Source: Chelatococcus sp. HY11 (GTDB lineage: Bacteria > Pseudomonadota > Alphaproteobacteria > Rhizobiales > Beijerinckiaceae). Taken from it: a DNA stretch of 64,000 bases. Position numbers and translations under genes: made by a program. The stretch covers positions 1,798,001 through 1,862,000 of the forward strand of contig NZ_JAHBRX010000002.1 of the NCBI RefSeq assembly GCF_018398335.1. Direction: 5' to 3'. Of the stretch, positions 35,644 through 45,134 are shown one piece after another (the stretch's first letter is position 1; each line of letters begins with the position of its first letter). The notes beneath the pieces are model-generated. The model did not search any database and had not been told where the DNA came from. It was given only the letters and a program-made list of their open reading frames with translations.

Positions 35644-36417
35644 CTATTTCTCCTCGGGAAATCCACGCAGGAGATGACGCCTCAGGGCGTTGAAGGCCGC
35701 ATTGAGGAGGAGGCCGAGGATCGAGATGGCGATCAGCGGCACGAACATATCGACCGTCTGGAAATTGCGCGCCGCGCGCATCAGGAGATGGCCGAGGCCA
35801 TCCGTCGAGGTGATCATCTCCGCGAGAAAAACCACGATGCAGGAGATGACGAGGCCGATGCGGCAGCCTGTCAGCACCGAGGGAAGGGCTGCGGGCAAGA
35901 CCACGGTGAACAATGTGCGCAGCGGCGATACCCCGGCCGCGCGCGCCGACCAAGCGAGCTTGGGCTCGACGGCTGATGTTCCCTGGTAGGTGGCAAGCAG
36001 GATGGGAAAGAGCGCGTCGGCGATGACGAGTGCGATCTTCGAGGCATCGTCATAACCGAGCGTCAGCGTGAAGGCCGGGTACAGCGCGATTTTCGGCACG
36101 GGCGCGAGCACTCGCACGAGCGGCAGCAGGAAGCTTGCGAACAGCTTGCTGCCGGTCGCCAGGACCCCGGCCGCGATGCCGAGTATCGCCGCCACGGCGA
36201 AACCGACGAAAAGCCGGTAGAGCGTCACGCCGACATTCTGCAGAAAATTCGCATCGCCCAGCTGTTGGAAGAAGCGCGTGAAGACCGCCACCGGCGAGGG
36301 CAGCAGCGCCGGCGGCGCGATTCCGGAGACGTATATAGCCTGCCAGAGGACGAGTAGCCCGACGATGGGAAGCGCGCCGAGCATGCCGATGACGACGGGC
36401 GAATAACGCGCGTTCAT
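35644..36417 (-). CDS. ABC permease, NitT/TauT type
   Basis: A 257-residue six-helix permease. The N-terminal helix IGMLGALPIVGLLVLWQAIY is followed by the inner-membrane transport domain, with an AWSARAAGVSPLRTLFTVVL EAA-type loop. It is the last gene of a four-gene operon (binding protein, ATPase and two permeases), with four-base overlaps at each junction. Confidence 0.9.
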   Translation of the reverse strand: MNARYSPVVIGMLGALPIVGLLVLWQAIYVSGIAPPALLPSPVAVFTRFFQQLGDANFLQNVGVTLYRLFVGFAVAAILGIAAGVLATGSKLFASFLLPLVRVLAPVPKIALYPAFTLTLGYDDASKIALVIADALFPILLATYQGTSAVEPKLAWSARAAGVSPLRTLFTVVLPAALPSVLTGCRIGLVISCIVVFLAEMITSTDGLGHLLMRAARNFQTVDMFVPLIAISILGLLLNAAFNALRRHLLRGFPEEK

Positions 36418-37199
36418 GTGGAACCCACGACGATGGACTGCGCAGGCTCCGCCCAGCCGACAAGCCAGCCGCGCAGCCGCTCGAACAGGGCATCGAGGAT
36501 GAACCCGAGGGCGCCGATGATGACGATCATCGCGTAGACGGTGTCATAGATGCCCATCTCCAGCGACTGGAAGACGAGATTGCCGATGCCGGTCTGCCGG
36601 GCGATCATCTCGCTCGTCACCATGGTGATCAGCCCCAGCACGAGGGCCGTGCGGCAGCCGACGAGGATCTCCGGCAAGGCGGCGGGCAGCACGATGCGGG
36701 CGAGCCGCGCGGCCGGTTGCATGCCCATGGCTGCCGCCGACCAGAGGAGCTTCTCCTCCACCGCGCGGCTGCCCTGATAGCTGTGGTAGATCAGCGGCAG
36801 GGTGACACCGAGGAAGATGACGAGGATCTTCGAGGCATCGCCGACGCCGAGCCACAGCATGATGATGGGCATCAGGGCTGCCTTCGGCACGGGATAGATG
36901 ACGGACAGGAGCGGATTGAAGAAGGCCGCCGCGAGCCGGCTGCGGCCCATCCACAGACCGACGGGGATGGCGAAGACGAGCGCCAGCGCAATGCCGATGG
37001 CCATGCGCCGCAGGGAATCGGCGATATCGTAGAGCGACTGCGGATCGGTGAGGATGACCGGCACTTGCCACAGCGCAACCGACGGTGGCGGCAGGCCGTC
37101 GAGGCCGAAGTAGAGCGACAGGAGTTCCCAGACGACAAGGATGCCCGCGCAGGCCAGCGCGGTCGCCAGGGCGGGGATCGACGCGACCCGCGCTATCAC
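36414..37199 (-). CDS. ABC permease, NitT/TauT type
   Basis: A 261-residue permease, the partner of the one at 35644. Helix ATALACAGILVVWELLSLYF, then the transport domain with the EAA-type loop LWSAAAMGMQPAARLARIVL. It overlaps both neighbours by four bases. The ligand is unknown; the NicX-like gene nearby suggests an aromatic or heteroaromatic acid. Confidence 0.9.
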   Translation of the reverse strand: MIARVASIPALATALACAGILVVWELLSLYFGLDGLPPPSVALWQVPVILTDPQSLYDIADSLRRMAIGIALALVFAIPVGLWMGRSRLAAAFFNPLLSVIYPVPKAALMPIIMLWLGVGDASKILVIFLGVTLPLIYHSYQGSRAVEEKLLWSAAAMGMQPAARLARIVLPAALPEILVGCRTALVLGLITMVTSEMIARQTGIGNLVFQSLEMGIYDTVYAMIVIIGALGFILDALFERLRGWLVGWAEPAQSIVVGST

Positions 37200-38035
37200 G
37201 AATGGTCCCCGGTCTGGGCGTCCATCATGCGCTCGATACTGACGACGTAGTCCTGATACCGTCGGTCAAGAAGGAGCGAGGCCCGATCGCGCGGGCGCGG
37301 CAGGTCGATGTCGATGATCTCCTGGATGCGGCCTGGCGAGCGCGACATCATTACCACACGGTCGGACAGGAACACGGCCTCCTCGACACTATGGGTGACG
37401 AACAGCACCGTCTTGCGATCCTCGTCCCAGATCTTCAGGAGATCGTTCTGCAACCGTGTGCGTGTCTGTGCATCGAGCGCGCCGAAAGGCTCATCCATGA
37501 GGAGAATATTGGGCTTATAGGCGAGCGTGCGGGCAATCGCCACGCGCTGCTTCATGCCGCCGGACAACTCCTTCGGGTAAAAATTCTCATAGCCGGAGAG
37601 GCTGACCATGGCGAGCAATTCCCGCGCGCGCGCCACGGCCTCTGCTTTCGGCACGCCACGCTGGTCAAGCCCGTAGGTCACATTGCCGAGCACAGTCTTC
37701 CAGGGGAAGAGCGCGAATTCCTGGAAGACGGGGCCGCGATCCGGCCCCGGCCCCTCGACAGGCCGGTCGTTGACCAGTACCTGCCCCGCAGACGGCTGCA
37801 CGAAGCCGCCAACGATGTACAACAACGTCGACTTCCCACAGCCGGAAGGCCCGAGGATCGAAACGAATTCGCCACGCGCGACAGGGAGGGTTATCTCGCT
37901 GAGAGCAAGATGACGCTTGTCACGCCGCGTGTCGAAGAATTTCGACACGCTCTCGATGGAGATCATCGAGCGTTGAGGCAACGCGTTCCGCCCCCCGGCC
38001 GCGATCCGTTGTTGCATCAGTTCTGCTTGGCTCAT
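37196..38035 (-). CDS. ABC transporter ATPase, NitT/TauT type
   Basis: A 279-residue ATPase. Walker A is GPSGCGKSTLLYIVGG, the Q-loop VFQEFALFPW, the signature LSGGMKQRVAIARTLA, Walker B ILLMDEPFGALD and the H-loop VLFVTHSVEEAV. An N-terminal extension of about 20 residues precedes the domain. No TOBE domain is present, so it is unlikely to serve the sugar importers in this window. Confidence 0.92.
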   Translation of the reverse strand: MSQAELMQQRIAAGGRNALPQRSMISIESVSKFFDTRRDKRHLALSEITLPVARGEFVSILGPSGCGKSTLLYIVGGFVQPSAGQVLVNDRPVEGPGPDRGPVFQEFALFPWKTVLGNVTYGLDQRGVPKAEAVARARELLAMVSLSGYENFYPKELSGGMKQRVAIARTLAYKPNILLMDEPFGALDAQTRTRLQNDLLKIWDEDRKTVLFVTHSVEEAVFLSDRVVMMSRSPGRIQEIIDIDLPRPRDRASLLLDRRYQDYVVSIERMMDAQTGDHS

Positions 38036-39105
38036 GGTTTGAGGGGGGCGAAGATTTTTGCGTGCTTGAAGTCCTTCACGTCGAGCTGCTTCGGCAGCAT
38101 GCCGACATCGTAGTAAAGCTTGAACATGGCCTGAATGCCATCGTAGTTGGCGGCCGCGCCCGGATCACGCGCAAAATCCGCCGAGCCCAGGGGCGCATCA
38201 TTGGATGCGCGGGTCTTGAAGTAGAATGGATCGAAGACCTGGACCGGCGCCTTGAAGATCTCCGTGACGATTTTCAGGGTCTCGTCGCGGTTGGCGAGGG
38301 CCTTGCCCATGCCCGCGGTGAGATCCTCGACATAGAGCGCGGCGAGCTCGGGGTTCTTGTCCACGAAGGTCTTACTGCAGGCCTCGAGGATATGGACAAT
38401 GTCCGGAATTTCCTCGGAAATCGAGAAGACCTTGCGCAGCCCGCCCTTCGCCTCCGCACGCGCGGCGAACGGCTGGTTAAGCACGCCGATATCAAGACGG
38501 CCGGTCCTGATGGCGTCTTCCTGGGTGGGGAAGGCCGCTTCCACGAGCTTGACATCCTTGTCCGGATCGATGCCGTTCTTCTTCAGGGCGATGGCAAGCG
38601 GCCCCCAGATGCCGGTGCCGAGCACATTGAGGCCGATGGTCTTACCCTTGAAGTCCTTCACGGATTTGATCGGGCTGTCGTCCTTCACGGCCCAATACAC
38701 GGAAAAGCTCTCCGGAGCCTTCTCGCCGACATGCTGGGCGACGATGTAGGTTTGCAGGCCAGCGGAAGCGGCTCCCTGCGCGAGCGACAGGACGCCCTGG
38801 GTCGAGCAGTCGAGCGCGCCGGCCGCCATCGCCTGCACCATCTGCGCGGTGCCCTGAAACTGCACCCATTCGACGTTATACTTCTTGCCGAGATTGGGAA
38901 ATTCCTGGGGGCGCTTCATCATCCAGTATTTCGCGTCCTCCGCCGGAACGGTCCAGCCCACGCGAATCGTCGGAATGGTTTGTGCGCTGGCCGTCGCGAG
39001 CCCCGCCGCCGACGCCGCGATGGCGCAAGCCAACACCAGGCCATGCTCAAGCTTAAAGCTACGCTCAAGCGCCGACCGGCGCTGTTTCTGCCGAAACCTG
39101 GTCAT
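38032..39105 (-). CDS. ABC substrate-binding protein, NitT/TauT type
   Basis: 357 residues with a basic N-region and hydrophobic signal core (GLVLACAIAASAAGLATA, cleavage near ASAQ-TIP). The mature protein has the NMT1/SsuA-like order: IRVGWTVPAEDAKYWM, FQGTAQMVQAMAAGALDCST and VKDFKGKTIGLNVLGTGIWG. It is the first gene of its operon. It differs clearly from the two binding proteins at 29606 and 30721, so a different ligand class is expected. Confidence 0.9.
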   Translation of the reverse strand: MTRFRQKQRRSALERSFKLEHGLVLACAIAASAAGLATASAQTIPTIRVGWTVPAEDAKYWMMKRPQEFPNLGKKYNVEWVQFQGTAQMVQAMAAGALDCSTQGVLSLAQGAASAGLQTYIVAQHVGEKAPESFSVYWAVKDDSPIKSVKDFKGKTIGLNVLGTGIWGPLAIALKKNGIDPDKDVKLVEAAFPTQEDAIRTGRLDIGVLNQPFAARAEAKGGLRKVFSISEEIPDIVHILEACSKTFVDKNPELAALYVEDLTAGMGKALANRDETLKIVTEIFKAPVQVFDPFYFKTRASNDAPLGSADFARDPGAAANYDGIQAMFKLYYDVGMLPKQLDVKDFKHAKIFAPLKP

Positions 39106-39201
39106 ATCGATCCACGCTCCCTTCTATCCCCTCTGGCGGGCGATCATCGCCTCTTTCCGCCGGCTTGCCTATGGGCGCAAATCCGACGATCGGGATTATG
39201 C

Positions 39202-39213
39202 ATGAAATTTCAT
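39202..39213. promoter_or_regulatory. Perfect 12-base palindrome upstream of the NitT/TauT operon
   Basis: ATGAAATTTCAT reads the same on both strands and lies 97 bases before the binding-protein start, in an AT-rich patch of the 283-base gap 39106-39388. That gap shows no coding signal. Candidate operator; the regulator is unknown. Confidence 0.35.
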
Positions 39214-39388
39214 TCTTTTTGAGCTTAAAATATCGTCCGCCCTGCTCTTTCACGCGGCAGGGCGGATATCCGGCTTTTTGTGAGCACATCCAAGGTGCTC
39301 ATTCCTTTCGGATTTTTGCGTTGCTGGCGAGGTCGCGCGACCGCTATCGTTGACGGAAAGTGCCTACGGACGGGCGTAAATCTTCATC

Positions 39389-40150
39389 TTACGACCGCGC
39401 GCCCAATGCCTGTGCCACCGCCTTGCGCATCAGCCCGCAGGTCTCGGAAATGCGATCCTCCGGAAGACGTGAGGCGAGGCTGGCCGTGGTGACGGCCATC
39501 GGCAACGCGTTGCCGTGGTGGACAACCCCGATGGCCACGCCCCGCACCTCGGCCAATATTTCTCCGGGGTCGAAGGCATAGCCATTGCAACGGGCGGATT
39601 TGACCTGCGCATATAAGGTTTCGAGGGTGCGGGTTGCACTGAGGCGCAACCGCGGCGCGTTGCGCGCGAGGATGGCCTCGGCCTCGCTCTCGCCGAGGCC
39701 GGCCAGGATGGCTATGCTTCCGGGCCCCAAGCCCAGTGGAACGCGGCCGCCGATGCCAGACGAAAGCGTCGGCAGGAGAAAAGCGCCGAAATTCGCCTCC
39801 ACGCACAGCGCCTCATCGCCCGCCCGCACGAATAGAAATGCTGCCGCCCCCGTTTCCGCCGATATCTCGGACAGGCAGGTGCGCCAGCGCTCCCCATGAA
39901 GGTCAGCGGCGATGTCCACGCGCGCCAGAGCGCTGATGGCGGGCCCGAGCCGGTAGTTGCGGGAATAGGGTGGGCGCTCGGCGAAGGCCTGCTGTACCAG
40001 CGTATTGAGCAGGCGGTGAGCCGTCGGCTTGCTGATGCCCGCGCGCTCCGCCGCGTCACCGAGGCTCAGGCCATCGTGGCCACCCTCGGCGAGATGGGAC
40101 AGCAGTATGAGCGCTTTTTCGACTGTTTCGGAAATCGTCTTGTCTGCCAT
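39389..40150 (-). CDS. IclR-family transcriptional regulator
   Basis: 253 residues. The N-terminal winged helix (about 8-70) includes LGDAAERAGISKPTAHRLLN, and a GAF-like IclR effector domain follows (about 85-250). It diverges from the SDR/hydantoinase operon at 40263 and is the obvious local regulator. A perfect palindrome sits directly upstream of its start codon. Confidence 0.9.
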   Translation of the reverse strand: MADKTISETVEKALILLSHLAEGGHDGLSLGDAAERAGISKPTAHRLLNTLVQQAFAERPPYSRNYRLGPAISALARVDIAADLHGERWRTCLSEISAETGAAAFLFVRAGDEALCVEANFGAFLLPTLSSGIGGRVPLGLGPGSIAILAGLGESEAEAILARNAPRLRLSATRTLETLYAQVKSARCNGYAFDPGEILAEVRGVAIGVVHHGNALPMAVTTASLASRLPEDRISETCGLMRKAVAQALGARS

Positions 40151-40153
40151 ATT

Positions 40154-40168
40154 TTCCGATAATCGGAA
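40154..40168. promoter_or_regulatory. Candidate IclR operator, perfect palindrome
   Basis: TTCCGATAATCGGAA: two perfect 7-base arms around a central A, starting four bases upstream of the IclR start codon and 95 bases before the SDR start. Size, symmetry and position fit IclR autoregulation. Confidence 0.6.
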
Positions 40169-40262
40169 TACTTATTGCTGTCAAGTTCTGACATATGAAA
40201 TCGTCTTGACGCATCCGGCCCTCTCTGGTCTCCTTTGGGAAATTCCAGAGAGGAAAGATGAA

Positions 40263-40961
40263 TTGAGCATCGCCTTGATCACGGGGGCCTCCCGTGGGAT
40301 TGGCCGCGCTATCGCGCTCGAATTGCGCCGGCACGGCTTCTCCATCGCCCTCGCTGTCCGCGACCCCTCCCGTATCCCCGACGAACTTGTCGGCGAGAAC
40401 ACCGCCGTCTTCGTCTATGATGCCGAGAAGGGCGGGGAAAAAGCCCTTGTTGATGCCGTCGTCGCGCGTTTCGGCGGTCTGGATGCGCTTGTGCTCAACG
40501 CGGGTATCCTTGGCCATGTGGGCCTCGAGGCTGAGGATGAGGCAGCGGAGAATGCGATGCTCGACGCCCTCCTTGATATCAATGTGAAGGCTCCCTTCCG
40601 TCTTGCTCGGGCGGCATTTCCGATTCTCAAACAAAGTGGTCGTGGACGCGTCGTCACGGTCGCGTCGTTGTCGGGCAAACGTGTGATGGGCCTCAATGTC
40701 GGCTACCAGATGTCCAAACACGCCGTGATGGCGTTGAACCACGCTATTCGCCGCGCTGGCTGGGAGCACGGTATTCGTGCCGTCGCGCTCTGCCCCGGCT
40801 ACGTCAGCACCGAGATGACGTCTGATGTTTCCTCCGTGGCCCCGGATGAGATGATCCAGGCTGAGGATCTGGCGCGGTTAGTGGGTACTATCGTAACGCT
40901 TCCGAATACTGCGGCGGTCGCCGAGTTATTGGTCAACTGCCGCTACGAACACGCGCTTTGA
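40263..40961 (+). CDS. Short-chain dehydrogenase/reductase (SDR)
   Basis: A 232-residue classical SDR: cofactor motif TGASRGIGRAIALEL, LNAG near residue 80, and the catalytic Ser (VASLSGKR) and Tyr/Lys (YQMSK). It starts at a TTG (40263) preceded by GAGAGGAAAG. No ATG is available in frame without a long non-family extension, and the ATG at 40258 is out of frame. It leads the operon controlled by the IclR gene; substrate unknown. Confidence 0.88.
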   Translation: MSIALITGASRGIGRAIALELRRHGFSIALAVRDPSRIPDELVGENTAVFVYDAEKGGEKALVDAVVARFGGLDALVLNAGILGHVGLEAEDEAAENAMLDALLDINVKAPFRLARAAFPILKQSGRGRVVTVASLSGKRVMGLNVGYQMSKHAVMALNHAIRRAGWEHGIRAVALCPGYVSTEMTSDVSSVAPDEMIQAEDLARLVGTIVTLPNTAAVAELLVNCRYEHAL

Positions 40962-41120
40962 CGTGTTGAGCCGGCATCCGCTGCGCGATTAAGGCCCGAT
41001 GCCTGCGTCATATCAGCGATAGTCGCGTCGGTCCGTGTGGCGGACGCGATGTCTTTGCCGGGGTGCGGCCGCATGGGCGTTCGCATCCGGTGTGGGTTCT
41101 ATCCGAGGAGAGACAAGGCC

Positions 41121-43172
41121 ATGGTCTGGAGAATTGGCGTCGATTCAGGCGGCACCTTCACCGACGTTTGTATGTTCGAGGACAACAGCGGGGAGGTTGT
41201 GGTCTGGAAGGTGTCGTCGACGCCGGATGATCCCTCGCGTGGTATTTCCGAGGGTGTTCAGCAAGGCATAGATAATATCGGTATCGCGGCGAGCGATATC
41301 GCCTATCTCGGTCATGGGACGACTGTTGGAACCAACGCGCTTATCCAGCACAAGGGTGTCAAGACGGGCCTTGTGACTACGGAAGGATTTCGCGATCTCC
41401 TCGAAATCGGTCGCCAGAAGCGGCCGGACCTCTATGATCTCAATGCGGACAAGCCGGAGGTGCTGGTCGCGCGGTCTCTGCGTTTGGAGGTGCCCGAACG
41501 CGTCCGCCACGATGGCCGCATTGAAACGGCGCTCGACGAGACCGCCGTGCGCGAGGCCGCCAGTACCCTGAAGGAGGCGGGGGTCGCCGCCGTCGCCATC
41601 TCGTTTCTCTATGGTTTCGTGCGTGCCGAGCATGAGGCGCGGGTTCTCGAAATCCTCAAGGAAGAATTACCAGACGTATTTCTCTCTGCCGGCCATGAAG
41701 TCGCGCCGGAATTTCGCGAATATGAGCGTATGTCGACTGCCGTCGTGAACGCCTATCTAGGTCCGGTCATGGAGAAATACATCCATCGACTGGCGAACCG
41801 GCTCAAGGAACTCGGATTGAAGGTCGCGCCGCACCTCACGCAATCGAACGGCGGGGTCATCGGTTTCGAGCAGGCGGCGCGCTTGCCCGTGCGCACGGTG
41901 CTCTCGGGGCCTTCCACGGGTGTCGTTGCCGCCCAGGCCATCGGTCAGATGACAGGCATGGACCGCCTCATCACCTTCGACATGGGTGGCACCTCGACGG
42001 ACGTCGCCCTTCTGCATGACGGCCAGTGCCGCCTCACCAGCGAGGCGATCGTCCATGGTTACCCGATCAAGGCACCCATGCTCGACATCCATACGGTCGG
42101 CGCAGGCGGCGGTTCGATCGCCCATATCGACACGGGCGGGCTCCTGAAGGTCGGCCCGCAGAGCTGCGGCGCTTTCCCCGGCCCGGTCTGCTACGACAAG
42201 GGCCAGGCGGAGCCGGCGGTGACGGACGCCAATGTCGTCCTGCAGACCCTGAACCCGACGCATCTGCTCGCCGGCCGCATGGCCATCCGCCAGGACCTCT
42301 CCAAGGCCGCGATCGGACGCCTGGCCGACAAGCTCGGCATGGATGTCATGGCGACGGCGCAGGGTATCATTGCGGTGGTGACGGCGAATATGGCGCGCGC
42401 CATCCGCGTCATCTCCGTGCAGCGCGGCCATGACCCGCGTGACTATGCGCTCGCCGCCTTCGGCGGTGCAGGGCCGCTGCATGCCGCGCGGCTGGCGCGC
42501 GAGCTCGATATGAAGCGTATCCTGGTGCCGCGCTACCCCGGCATCCTCTGTGCCATGGGGCTCCTGCTCACCGATCTGCGCGCGGATTTCGCGACGACGC
42601 GGCTGATGGTGTTGAAGACCGATATCCTGCCCACAATCGAGGAAGCCTTCGCCGGCCTCATCAAGGATGCCGACGGCTGGCTCGAAAACGAGGGCATCCT
42701 GCCCGCCTCCCGTCGTCTGACGCGCACCGTCGACATGCGCTACCAGGGTCAGAATTACGAACTCTCGATCCCGCTGCCGGACGGACCGGTCACCAAGGCG
42801 ACGCTCGATGCGCTGGCCGCCGGCTTCGAGGCTGCCCATAAGCGCATGTATGGCTTCATCGCCGAGGGTGAAACCATCCAGCTCGTGACCTTCCGCGTCG
42901 AGGCCGCGGGCGTCGTCCGTAAGGCCCGCTTCGAGCCGATGAGCGACCAGGGCGCGGATGCGTCCTCGGCGCGGGTTGGATCTCGTGAGGTGTGGATGCC
43001 CGAAGCGGGCGGCTTCGTGACATGCCCCGTCTACTCCCGCGAAGCCCTCGCCACAGGCAACCGCATCGAGGGGCCGGCCATCGTCGAGCAGATGGACACC
43101 ACCACCGTCGTGCTCCCCGGCATGTCGGCCCACGTCGATCCTTATCTCAACCTGATCCTGGAAGACGCATGA
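41121..43172 (+). CDS. hyuA: Hydantoinase/oxoprolinase family protein, HyuA (ATPase subunit)
   Basis: A 683-residue protein of the N-methylhydantoinase A/5-oxoprolinase A family, within its usual size range. Sugar-kinase-like phosphate motifs are RIGVDSGGTFTDVC at the N-terminus, GHGTTVGTNALIQ, MGGTSTDVALL and GAGGGSIAHID. It works with HyuB to hydrolyse a cyclic amide (hydantoin, oxoproline, creatinine-type ring) with ATP; relatives carboxylate ketones. The ATG at 41121 follows GAGGAG and AAGG. It overlaps HyuB by four bases. The amine/opine-oxidase-like genes downstream suggest a lactam or cyclised N-substituted amino acid substrate. Confidence 0.9.
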   Translation: MVWRIGVDSGGTFTDVCMFEDNSGEVVVWKVSSTPDDPSRGISEGVQQGIDNIGIAASDIAYLGHGTTVGTNALIQHKGVKTGLVTTEGFRDLLEIGRQKRPDLYDLNADKPEVLVARSLRLEVPERVRHDGRIETALDETAVREAASTLKEAGVAAVAISFLYGFVRAEHEARVLEILKEELPDVFLSAGHEVAPEFREYERMSTAVVNAYLGPVMEKYIHRLANRLKELGLKVAPHLTQSNGGVIGFEQAARLPVRTVLSGPSTGVVAAQAIGQMTGMDRLITFDMGGTSTDVALLHDGQCRLTSEAIVHGYPIKAPMLDIHTVGAGGGSIAHIDTGGLLKVGPQSCGAFPGPVCYDKGQAEPAVTDANVVLQTLNPTHLLAGRMAIRQDLSKAAIGRLADKLGMDVMATAQGIIAVVTANMARAIRVISVQRGHDPRDYALAAFGGAGPLHAARLARELDMKRILVPRYPGILCAMGLLLTDLRADFATTRLMVLKTDILPTIEEAFAGLIKDADGWLENEGILPASRRLTRTVDMRYQGQNYELSIPLPDGPVTKATLDALAAGFEAAHKRMYGFIAEGETIQLVTFRVEAAGVVRKARFEPMSDQGADASSARVGSREVWMPEAGGFVTCPVYSREALATGNRIEGPAIVEQMDTTTVVLPGMSAHVDPYLNLILEDA

Positions 43173-44815
43173 ACAAGCTCCTCGCTCCCCGCCAGCGCGT
43201 GGCGGTCGATCCGATCACCGTCGAGGTCATCGGCAGCGCGCTCTCCTCCATCGTGGAAGAGATGGGCGAGGCTCTCGTCCGCGCCAGCTATTCCACCAAT
43301 ATCAAGGAGCGTCGCGACTGCTCGACGGCTCTGTTCACCATCAACGGCGAGACGCTCTGCCAGGCCGAGCACATCCCGATGCATCTCGGCTCCTTCCTCG
43401 CCATGATCCCCCTGATCACCAAGCGGTTTCCCGTGGCGGAGATGCAGCCGGGCGATGTCTTCATCGGCAATGACGCCTACGAGGGCGGCGGCACCCATCT
43501 GCCGGATATCGTGCTCGCGGAGCCCATCTTCTTCGAGAGGGAGATCGTGGCGTGGGCCATCAATACCGCCCACCATTCCGATTTTGCTGATCGCGGCCAC
43601 GCCCATATCTACCAGGAGGGCATCCGCATCCCGCCGATCCGGCTTTACAGCGCCGGCACGTTGCAGAAGGACGTGCAGGATCTCATCCTGCTCAATTGCC
43701 AGGTGCCGCGCGAGCGTCTGTCGGACCTGCGCGCCCAGATGGCGGCCAACCGCCTCGGCGTGCAGCGCATGCAGGTGCTCTGTGAGAAATACGGCAGGGA
43801 TATCGTATTGTCCGCCGGCGGTGCGCTGATGGATTATGCCGAGCGCAAGATGCGCGCGGGTATCGCGACCATTCCGGACGGCACATATACCTTCGCGGAT
43901 GTCTACGACAATCCCGAATTCGATGGCGAGGTGCCGCTGTCGATCGCGATTACTGTCGAGGGCGACGCGATGCGTCTGCATTTCGACGCGCCGCCGCAGA
44001 TGCGCGCCGGCTTCAACATGACCTATACCGCGCTTCTCTCCACGGTCTATTACGCCGTGAAGACCGTGGTGGATCCGACCATCCTGCCGAACGCGGGCCT
44101 TTCGCGCGCTCTGACGGTGACGGCGCCGGTCGGAACCGTCGTCAATGCCAAGGCGCCGGCCGCGGTGTTCAACCGCATCGGGCCAAGCCAGCGTGTCGTC
44201 GATCTCGTGCATGGCGCGCTCGCAAAGGCGGTGCCCGAACGGGTGACGGCTGCCTGCTGCGGCACGGTGATGATGGCCTGTTTCAGCGGCGTGCATCCCA
44301 CGAACGGCGATCCGTGGATCTACATCGAGACCATCGGTGGCGGTTTCGGCGCCCGGCCTCACAAGGACGGTCTCGATGGGGTCCACGTCCACATGACGAA
44401 TACGTCGAACCTGCCGGTCGAGGCGCTGGAGGTGGAATATCCGCTGACCGTGCTGCGCTATGAGCTCGCGGAAGGCTCGGGCGGCGCCGGCCGCCATCGC
44501 GGCGGCCTCGGGCTGCGCCGCGTCTACCGCGCCGAAGCCGATTGCCGGATCGAGTTCGACACCTCGCGCATCCGCTCGCAGCCCTGGGGCCTCTTCGGCG
44601 GCGCCAAGGCCTCCGGCTCGCATCTCGATCTCGGCGAGGGCGCGAAGCCGCTTCTGTTCGGCCAGGGCGAGCTCGATCGCGGGCAGATCGTCACCATCCA
44701 GACGCCCGGCGGGGGCGGTTATGGTCCTGCGGCGGAGCGCTCGCGCGAGGCGATCGCCCGCGATGTGGCTGACGGCACGATCACGGCCGAAGCGGCGGAG
44801 GCCATCTATGGCTGA
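43169..44815 (+). CDS. hyuB: Hydantoinase/oxoprolinase family protein, HyuB
   Basis: A 548-residue HyuB subunit. Family blocks include VEVIGSALSSIVEEMGEALV, STNIKERRDCSTALF, GDVFIGNDAYEGGGTHLPD, NTAHHSDFADRGH with its metal-binding histidines and aspartate, and GGGFGARPHKDGLDGV. It probably forms the alpha/beta complex with HyuA. It starts inside the HyuA stop (ATGA) and overlaps the 2Fe-2S gene by eight bases, so the genes are tightly coupled. Confidence 0.9.
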   Translation: MNKLLAPRQRVAVDPITVEVIGSALSSIVEEMGEALVRASYSTNIKERRDCSTALFTINGETLCQAEHIPMHLGSFLAMIPLITKRFPVAEMQPGDVFIGNDAYEGGGTHLPDIVLAEPIFFEREIVAWAINTAHHSDFADRGHAHIYQEGIRIPPIRLYSAGTLQKDVQDLILLNCQVPRERLSDLRAQMAANRLGVQRMQVLCEKYGRDIVLSAGGALMDYAERKMRAGIATIPDGTYTFADVYDNPEFDGEVPLSIAITVEGDAMRLHFDAPPQMRAGFNMTYTALLSTVYYAVKTVVDPTILPNAGLSRALTVTAPVGTVVNAKAPAAVFNRIGPSQRVVDLVHGALAKAVPERVTAACCGTVMMACFSGVHPTNGDPWIYIETIGGGFGARPHKDGLDGVHVHMTNTSNLPVEALEVEYPLTVLRYELAEGSGGAGRHRGGLGLRRVYRAEADCRIEFDTSRIRSQPWGLFGGAKASGSHLDLGEGAKPLLFGQGELDRGQIVTIQTPGGGGYGPAAERSREAIARDVADGTITAEAAEAIYG

Positions 44816-45134
44816 GCGCGCGGCGCTGAGGGCACCCCGCGACGGGGCGGGCGGTGAGGCCATGCGGATCGTCCGCCTGGCCGAGACCGCCCGCCCTGCG
44901 ATCACCTTCACGTTGGACGGTTTGAAGACGGAAGCGCTCGTCGGCGACACGCTGCTCGTCGCGATCCTCGCTGCCGATGGCCGTGTCCGCGCGAGTGAGT
45001 TTGGCGATGGTCCACGTGCCGGCTTCTGCTGGATGGGCGCATGCCAGGACTGCTGGGTCACCGTGCAGGGCAGGGGGCGCTTGCGCGCCTGCTCCACCCC
45101 CGTTGAGGACGGCATGAAGGTGATACGCACATGA
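44808..45134 (+). CDS. 2Fe-2S ferredoxin-like small subunit of an amine/opine-type oxidase
   Basis: 108 residues. Three cysteines in GFCWMGACQDCWVTV (Cx4Cx2C) plus the one in LRACST make a plant-type 2Fe-2S site of the Fer2_4 family. This is the small subunit seen in opine oxidase, HcnA and hydroxyproline dehydrogenase (LhpF) systems. The ATG at 44808 overlaps HyuB; an internal ATG at 44862 would remove 18 residues and cannot be excluded. It precedes the two flavoprotein subunits. Confidence 0.85.
   Translation: MAERAALRAPRDGAGGEAMRIVRLAETARPAITFTLDGLKTEALVGDTLLVAILAADGRVRASEFGDGPRAGFCWMGACQDCWVTVQGRGRLRACSTPVEDGMKVIRT

Noticed and set aside
25900-38035. The ATPases at 25900 and 37196 as energisers of the sugar importers
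   Set aside because: Both are 277-279 residues, lack the C-terminal TOBE domain of MalK-type ATPases, and sit in their own NitT/TauT operons.
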